Source: Lachnospiraceae bacterium (GTDB taxonomy: Bacteria; Bacillota_A; Clostridia; Lachnospirales; Lachnospiraceae). Taken from it: 21,309 nucleotides of DNA. Shown piece by piece: positions 17,147-21,309 of this stretch (its first letter is position 1; every line of letters begins with the position of its first letter). The notes under the pieces are model-generated. The model was not told where the DNA came from, did not search any database, and worked only from the letters and a program-made list of their open reading frames with translations. The stretch spans positions 1 to 21,309 of the forward strand of contig JAILCT010000242.1 in NCBI GenBank assembly GCA_024690425.1, written 5' to 3'. The position numbers and the translations under genes were made by a program.

Positions 17147-18418
17147 CTACCGGTTGGCAAGCTCCTTCACTATATCGGTCCAGTCAAGCCCACATTCTGC
17201 CATAAGTACCATTACATGGTAAAGGAAATCGGCGATCTCATACTTTACTTCTTCCCTGTCGGGATTCTTCGCTGCGATCACTATCTCGGTCGCCTCTTCT
17301 CCAACCTTCTTAAGTATCTTGTCGATACCCTTGTCAAATAGATAATTGGTATAGGAACCTTCCTTAGGGTTATTCTTTCTGTCGAGTATGACATTATATA
17401 CATCTTCGAACACCTTAAGGGGATCCCTTGAATTGTAATCTGTCTTTACTATCTCATTAAAGAAGCACGAATAGGCTCCCGTATGGCAGGCATTGCCGAT
17501 CTGGGCAACCTTGGCCAGAATAGTATCCATATCGCAGTCAGCCATCAATGACTTAACATACTGGTAATGGCCGCTGGTCTCACCCTTTACCCACAATTCA
17601 TTCCTGCTCCTTGAATAATATGTCATCTTACCGGTCTCTATAGTCATGTCGTAGGCTTCTTCATTCATATATGCGACCATCAGGACTTCACCTGTAACGC
17701 AGTCCTGAACGACAACCGGTACATGACCGTCGGAATTCTTCTTAAAGACATCAAAGGAATACGGACTCTCAAGTATATGGGTATTGATACCGTTTTCCTT
17801 AAGTTCCTTTTTAAGTCCCATAAGCTTTTCGGTATTCTCATTAACAAATCTTCCGGAGATACCGATCACACAGTCGTTGTTGAGCAACCTGCAGGCTTTA
17901 TCGAGTGAAGGGTCATCCGTGACCGGCAGGATCTTTAATTCCCTGTAGGAATCAAAGACCTGATCATCAAGGAGAAGTACACCTGTAGTGTACTCTCTTA
18001 CAAGGTCTATGGAACCAAGCACCTGCTCTTCCGCATCCGCACAGACCAGGATCTTATCCTTGGAAAACCTCTTGCTGACTTCTTCTATCAGGTCTATATT
18101 TCCCTGCTTGGCAAGATTAAGCGCTGCATATTTGCATCCGGCATAGAGGATCTTCTTGACATCTTCAACCCTGTTTATATTACCGGCGCCAATTACAGGA
18201 ATGCTTACGCTTCTGTTTATTGACCGCATAATAAGAAGAGCCTCCTCATGTGAGGTATCGTCATCCGACTGGTCAAATATTATGAGCATATCAGCTCCCG
18301 CACTGCAGCAGTTGATCGCATAGCCCACCGGATCATCGCTTAACAACCAGTCATCCGAAAAGTCATCATATAGTTTTTTGTCTTTCAAAAACAGGCAGGG
18401 TACGATTTTTTTCTCCAT
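17147..18418 (-). CDS. hisIE: HisIE bifunctional enzyme with an extra N-terminal HisF-like domain
   Basis: 423 residues, about twice the usual HisIE. Residues about 232-325 are phosphoribosyl-AMP cyclohydrolase (HisI): AYMNEEA (249-255), [15 protein letters not shown] (269-283), the DCD metal motif (294-296, Cys295) and GNACHTG (308-314, Cys311). Residues about 335-423 are phosphoribosyl-ATP pyrophosphatase (HisE): KVGEEATEI (371-379) and YEIADFLYH (393-401). Together they do steps 2 and 3 of histidine synthesis. Residues 1 to about 225 resemble a HisF/HisA beta-alpha barrel ([47 protein letters not shown]). The HisF Asp of PCLDVKD is Phe10, so this domain is probably inactive as a cyclase. 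The ATG overlaps the hisB stop by one base (TAATG). Confidence 0.93.
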   Translation of the reverse strand: MEKKIVPCLFLKDKKLYDDFSDDWLLSDDPVGYAINCCSAGADMLIIFDQSDDDTSHEEALLIMRSINRSVSIPVIGAGNINRVEDVKKILYAGCKYAALNLAKQGNIDLIEEVSKRFSKDKILVCADAEEQVLGSIDLVREYTTGVLLLDDQVFDSYRELKILPVTDDPSLDKACRLLNNDCVIGISGRFVNENTEKLMGLKKELKENGINTHILESPYSFDVFKKNSDGHVPVVVQDCVTGEVLMVAYMNEEAYDMTIETGKMTYYSRSRNELWVKGETSGHYQYVKSLMADCDMDTILAKVAQIGNACHTGAYSCFFNEIVKTDYNSRDPLKVFEDVYNVILDRKNNPKEGSYTNYLFDKGIDKILKKVGEEATEIVIAAKNPDREEVKYEIADFLYHVMVLMAECGLDWTDIVKELANR

Positions 18419-19011
18419 TACAGGGTTCCTTTCGTTGATAAAACATCGTTTATACGTTCATCAAAAGAGACTGCCATATCAAGCGCCTTACCAAAGGACT
18501 TAAACATGGCCTCGGCAATATGATGTGAATTCTCTCCCGAGATAACCTTGATATGAAGGTTCATCATTGCGCTGTAGCTTATCGCATAGAAGAATTCACG
18601 GATAAGCTCTGTATCAAGGTATCCTATCTTTTCTGTTTTAAAATCAGCTTCATAAGAGAGATAAGGACGTCCGCACAGATCGACCGCACACAATACCAGA
18701 GCATCATCCATGGGCAGAATCATATGACCGTAGCGTCTTATTCCCTTTTTATCCCCCACGGCTTCCTTTATCGCATTCCCGAGAACTATTCCTGTATCTT
18801 CAACGCTGTGATGTCCGTCAACATGAAGATCACCGGAAACATTGAGCTTCATATCAAAGAGACCGTGTTTTGAAAAACCTTCGAGCATATGATCGAAAAA
18901 CCCGATCCCGGTTGTAACAGATGACTCTCCTTTGCCGTCAAGATTAAGATCCAGGGTTATCTGGGTCTCTTTTGTATCTCTCTTGATACTGGCTTTTCTT
19001 TCCTTTTTCAT
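18418..19011 (-). CDS. hisB: Imidazoleglycerol-phosphate dehydratase HisB
   Basis: 197 residues, the monofunctional length without the N-terminal phosphatase found in enterobacteria. It dehydrates imidazole glycerol phosphate to imidazole acetol phosphate. The conserved metal-binding histidines are visible: FFDHML (38-43), [12 protein letters not shown] (66-77), the [19 protein letters not shown] block and the second [20 protein letters not shown] region near the C-terminus. The ATG at 19011 is preceded by GAGGAT. There is a 27-base gap after hisD, the longest within the his block, and a one-base overlap with hisIE. Confidence 0.97.
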   Translation of the reverse strand: MKKERKASIKRDTKETQITLDLNLDGKGESSVTTGIGFFDHMLEGFSKHGLFDMKLNVSGDLHVDGHHSVEDTGIVLGNAIKEAVGDKKGIRRYGHMILPMDDALVLCAVDLCGRPYLSYEADFKTEKIGYLDTELIREFFYAISYSAMMNLHIKVISGENSHHIAEAMFKSFGKALDMAVSFDERINDVLSTKGTL

Positions 19012-19038
19012 ACTTATATCCTCTTGTTATGAATGAAA

Positions 19039-20328
19039 TTATTGAAATCTTACCTTTATGGAATTAGCATGTGCTGTAAGGCCTTCAGCTTCAGCAAATG
19101 CTATGATATCATCCTTTGCTGCCCTTAAGGCTTCGTTTGAATACGCTATTATGCTTGATCTCTTTATGAAGGCATCCACACCCAGAGGTGAGAAGAATTT
19201 TGCGGTTCCATTGGTCGGAAGAACATGGTTCGGTCCCGCATAGTAATCACCAAGAGGCTCCGATGAATTCTCGCCTATAAAGATCGCTCCCGCATTCTTT
19301 ATCTTCGTCATTACATTAAAAGCATCCTTGGTCAATATCTCAAGATGCTCGCTTGCTATCTCATTGGCAGTCTCTATGGCTTCATCCATATCCTTCGCAA
19401 GAAGTATATACCCGTAATTCTCAAGTGATTTAAGAATTATATCACGTCTTTCAAGGCTCTGGGTAAACAGATCCACCTCTTTGCTCACCTTATCCGCAAG
19501 ATCTTCGGAAGTTGTGATAAGGATCGAAGATGCAAGCTGATCATGTTCCGCCTGTGATAGCAGATCGGCGGCCACATATCGTGGATTGGCCGTCTCATCC
19601 GCCAATACCAGTATCTCACTCGGACCGGCGACCGAATCTATGCTGACATGTCCGAAAACAGCCTTCTTGGCCAGTGCAACGAAAATATTACCCGGGCCTA
19701 CTATCTTATCAACTTTGGGGATCGACTCGGTCCCAAAAGCAAGCGCCCCTATCGCCTGAGCCCCTCCAACCTTATATATCTCATCAACACCTGCAATATA
19801 TGCAGCAACAAGGGTAGATGGAGTAACCTTACCGTCAGTACCGGCCGGAGTCGTCATCACGATACGCTTAACTCCTGCCACCTTTGCAGGTATTATATTC
19901 ATGAGTGTTGAAGAAGGATAGGCTGCCTTGCCACCGGGAACATATACCCCCACCTTTTCAATGGCACTTACCTTCTGGCCGAGTATTGTACCGTCTTCCC
20001 TTGTCTCCATCCAGCTGTTCAGCTTCTGTTTTTCATGATATGTCCTTATGTTATCGGCTGCACGCTTCATGACTTCTATAAGTTCCTTGTTAAAGCCTTC
20101 CACAGCAGCTTTTATTTCCTCATTTGTAACTCTTATGTTTTCAGCGTTGATGTCGCACTTGTCGAACTTCTTGGTCAGTTCAAAAACAGCACTGTCTCCC
20201 CTTTCTCTTACACTCTCCAATATCTCTTTTACCGTGGATTCATATTCGGTGTATTGTGAAGGGCTTCTCTTTAACAGATCCTTTATTATGTTCTGTCTGG
20301 ACTCTTCTGTCAGTTTAACTGTTCTCAT
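19039..20328 (-). CDS. hisD: Histidinol dehydrogenase HisD
   Basis: 429 residues, full length. It oxidises L-histidinol to histidine in two NAD-dependent steps with a catalytic zinc. Visible blocks include GVYVPGGKAAYPSS (126-139), KVGGAQAIGALAFGT (187-201), the VAGPSEILVLADETANP run, DLLSQAEHD with zinc/catalytic His, ASEHLEI, and the C-terminal GPNHVLPTNGTAKFFSPL. All the expected histidines are present. It begins within the last codons of hisG (ATGA, four-base overlap) with a strong AAAGGAGAG SD. Confidence 0.98.
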   Translation of the reverse strand: MRTVKLTEESRQNIIKDLLKRSPSQYTEYESTVKEILESVRERGDSAVFELTKKFDKCDINAENIRVTNEEIKAAVEGFNKELIEVMKRAADNIRTYHEKQKLNSWMETREDGTILGQKVSAIEKVGVYVPGGKAAYPSSTLMNIIPAKVAGVKRIVMTTPAGTDGKVTPSTLVAAYIAGVDEIYKVGGAQAIGALAFGTESIPKVDKIVGPGNIFVALAKKAVFGHVSIDSVAGPSEILVLADETANPRYVAADLLSQAEHDQLASSILITTSEDLADKVSKEVDLFTQSLERRDIILKSLENYGYILLAKDMDEAIETANEIASEHLEILTKDAFNVMTKIKNAGAIFIGENSSEPLGDYYAGPNHVLPTNGTAKFFSPLGVDAFIKRSSIIAYSNEALRAAKDDIIAFAEAEGLTAHANSIKVRFQ

Positions 20329-20972
20329 AATCTCTCCTTTATCTTCCGGATCAGACTGCCTATCCTCTCAGCCTCCATCTTCATGCTGACCTGATTTACT
20401 ATCATTCTGGCTGAAAGGGGACATACCTCCTCAAGTACCATAAGACCGTTTTCCTTAAGTGTCGATCCTGTCTCGACGATGTCGACTATAACTTCTGACA
20501 GCCCCACTATTGGTGCAAGTTCTATAGACCCGTTCAGCTTGATTATATCGACAGTCTGGTGCTTCTTATTATAGAAATAATCCTTGGCGATCCTTGGATA
20601 TTTTGTAGCTACTCTTATCATCTCATGGTGTAGCAGCAGGTCCCTGCTTTCTTCCGGTCCGCACACGCACATCCTGCACCTGCCGAATCCAAGATCCAAT
20701 ACTTCATAGCATTTTCTGTTCTCTTCAAGTATGGTGTCTTTACCGACAACACCAATATCTGCAGCACCGTACTCAACATAGGTGGGCACATCCGGGCCCT
20801 TGGCAAGAAAGAACTTAAGCTTTTGTTCCTCATTTACGAAGATAAGCTTTCTTGTGTCCTTATCCTTCATTTCCTCGCATGTTATCCCAATCTCTTCAAG
20901 CAGCTCCAGCGTCTTATTGGCCAGCCTGCCTTTACCGAGTGCAAATGTTATATAGTTTAACTCTCCGTTCAT
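20325..20972 (-). CDS. hisG: ATP phosphoribosyltransferase catalytic subunit, short form HisG
   Basis: 215 residues: the short HisG lacks the C-terminal histidine-sensing domain and needs HisZ for activity and feedback control, which fits the hisZ immediately upstream. It joins ATP to PRPP, the first committed step of histidine synthesis. The N-terminal FALGKGRL (10-17), GAADIGVVGKD (69-79) and the PRPP loop DIVETGSTLKENGL (164-177) are clear. It starts at ATG 20972, only 4 bases after the hisZ stop; the nearest SD-like AAGGA lies about a dozen bases upstream, inside hisZ, so translation is probably coupled. Confidence 0.97.
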   Translation of the reverse strand: MNGELNYITFALGKGRLANKTLELLEEIGITCEEMKDKDTRKLIFVNEEQKLKFFLAKGPDVPTYVEYGAADIGVVGKDTILEENRKCYEVLDLGFGRCRMCVCGPEESRDLLLHHEMIRVATKYPRIAKDYFYNKKHQTVDIIKLNGSIELAPIVGLSEVIVDIVETGSTLKENGLMVLEEVCPLSARMIVNQVSMKMEAERIGSLIRKIKERL

Positions 20973-20976
20973 ACCA

Positions 20977-21309
20977 TCATATCCTTATCATTTCAAGTTT
21001 ATTGCTTTTGGCGTAATTCTCCGTATCTTCTATCCCGAAAGCATCGGCGTTCATCATAATGACTCTTAAGCCTTCTTTTCTTAATTCCGAAGCTTTCCGG
21101 TAAGCTTCCATGCGCTTATCCTTATCATAAACTATCAGATAGCTTTTTACACTCTTTACGCCGGTATCTATCTTCTGGCGCTCAAGTACAGACATTAGCT
21201 GATCCACCTGGATACAGAAACCTATGGCTGCCGAATCCTTTCCGAATTCACTCAGAAGGTTATCATATCTTCCTCCCTTGACGATCGCATCTCCGCTTCC
21301 GTATGTATA
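20977..21309 (-). CDS. hisZ: ATP phosphoribosyltransferase regulatory subunit HisZ, C-terminal part (cut by window edge)
   Basis: The last 110 codons of a frame that is open to the right edge; the true start is outside. The first visible residues carry the class II HisRS-like motif GGRYDNLLSEFG, followed by AAIGFCIQVDQL, then a C-terminal domain with VIMMNADAF. HisZ resembles histidyl-tRNA synthetase but lacks tRNA charging; it complexes with short HisG and carries histidine feedback. An apparent internal start (GTG, giving 76 residues) is not the real start, since the HisRS-like motif lies upstream of it. Free-standing HisRS can share the motif, but position just before hisG settles the call. 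Confidence 0.92.
   Translation of the reverse strand, partial: YTYGSGDAIVKGGRYDNLLSEFGKDSAAIGFCIQVDQLMSVLERQKIDTGVKSVKSYLIVYDKDKRMEAYRKASELRKEGLRVIMMNADAFGIEDTENYAKSNKLEMIRI

Noticed and set aside
20618..20833. Minus-strand frame of 71 codons within hisG
   Set aside because: It is hisG read in another phase; hisG itself has full family motifs there.
20977..21207. A separate 76-residue gene from the GTG at 21207
   Set aside because: The same frame stays open to the window edge and contains the HisRS-like GGRYD motif upstream, so it is the tail of hisZ.
1..21309. Mobile element, CRISPR, toxin-antitoxin or defence system
   Set aside because: Every long frame on the coding strand maps to a core gene; there are no direct-repeat arrays, transposase motifs, att-like duplications or tRNA genes.

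Overview
The window is a densely packed piece of a low-to-mid GC Firmicutes chromosome, most likely a rod-shaped, gut- or rumen-type member of the Lachnospiraceae. This assignment is inferred from several signs: the short-form HisG with a HisZ partner, an mreBCD-PBP2-minC-rodA cell-shape cluster, an endonuclease-type MutL, and the radical SAM/DUF2344/RNase G trio. Many SD sequences are AAGGAG-like. All sixteen genes lie on the minus strand, so transcription runs from high to low coordinates. No gap exceeds about 60 bases. I see no tRNA, rRNA, CRISPR array, transposase, prophage gene or long repeat.

In order of transcription there are three blocks. (1) Histidine biosynthesis, 21309 to 17147: the end of hisZ, then hisG, hisD, hisB and a fused hisIE. 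The hisIE gene carries an extra N-terminal domain resembling a HisF half-reaction barrel that has lost its first catalytic aspartate. hisC, hisH, hisA and hisF are absent from this stretch. (2) RNA and DNA maintenance, 17137 to 6599: a TIGR03960-type radical SAM protein, its TIGR03936/DUF2344 partner, a short RNase E/G, mutS, mutL, miaA and a PLP-dependent 'aluminum resistance'/methionine gamma-lyase-like protein. Most junctions here are overlapping or nearly so, indicating translational coupling. (3) Cell shape and division, 6537 to 1: a divergent mreB, mreC, mreD, a very large PBP2 (mrdA), minC and the start of rodA. The wall-elongation proteins MreBCD, PBP2 and RodA act together in the elongasome. 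MinC is a division-site inhibitor and normally needs MinD.

The most interesting points are these: the pseudo-HisF domain on HisIE; the MreB whose phosphate-2 motif has Asn instead of Asp; the roughly 245-residue insertion with an internal repeat in PBP2; and MinC with an altered MinD-binding motif and no minD/minE between it and rodA. I did not find a clearly new multi-gene system. The window is core chromosome with several unusual protein variants. The only candidate promoter I can point to inside it is the 61-base gap ahead of mreB.
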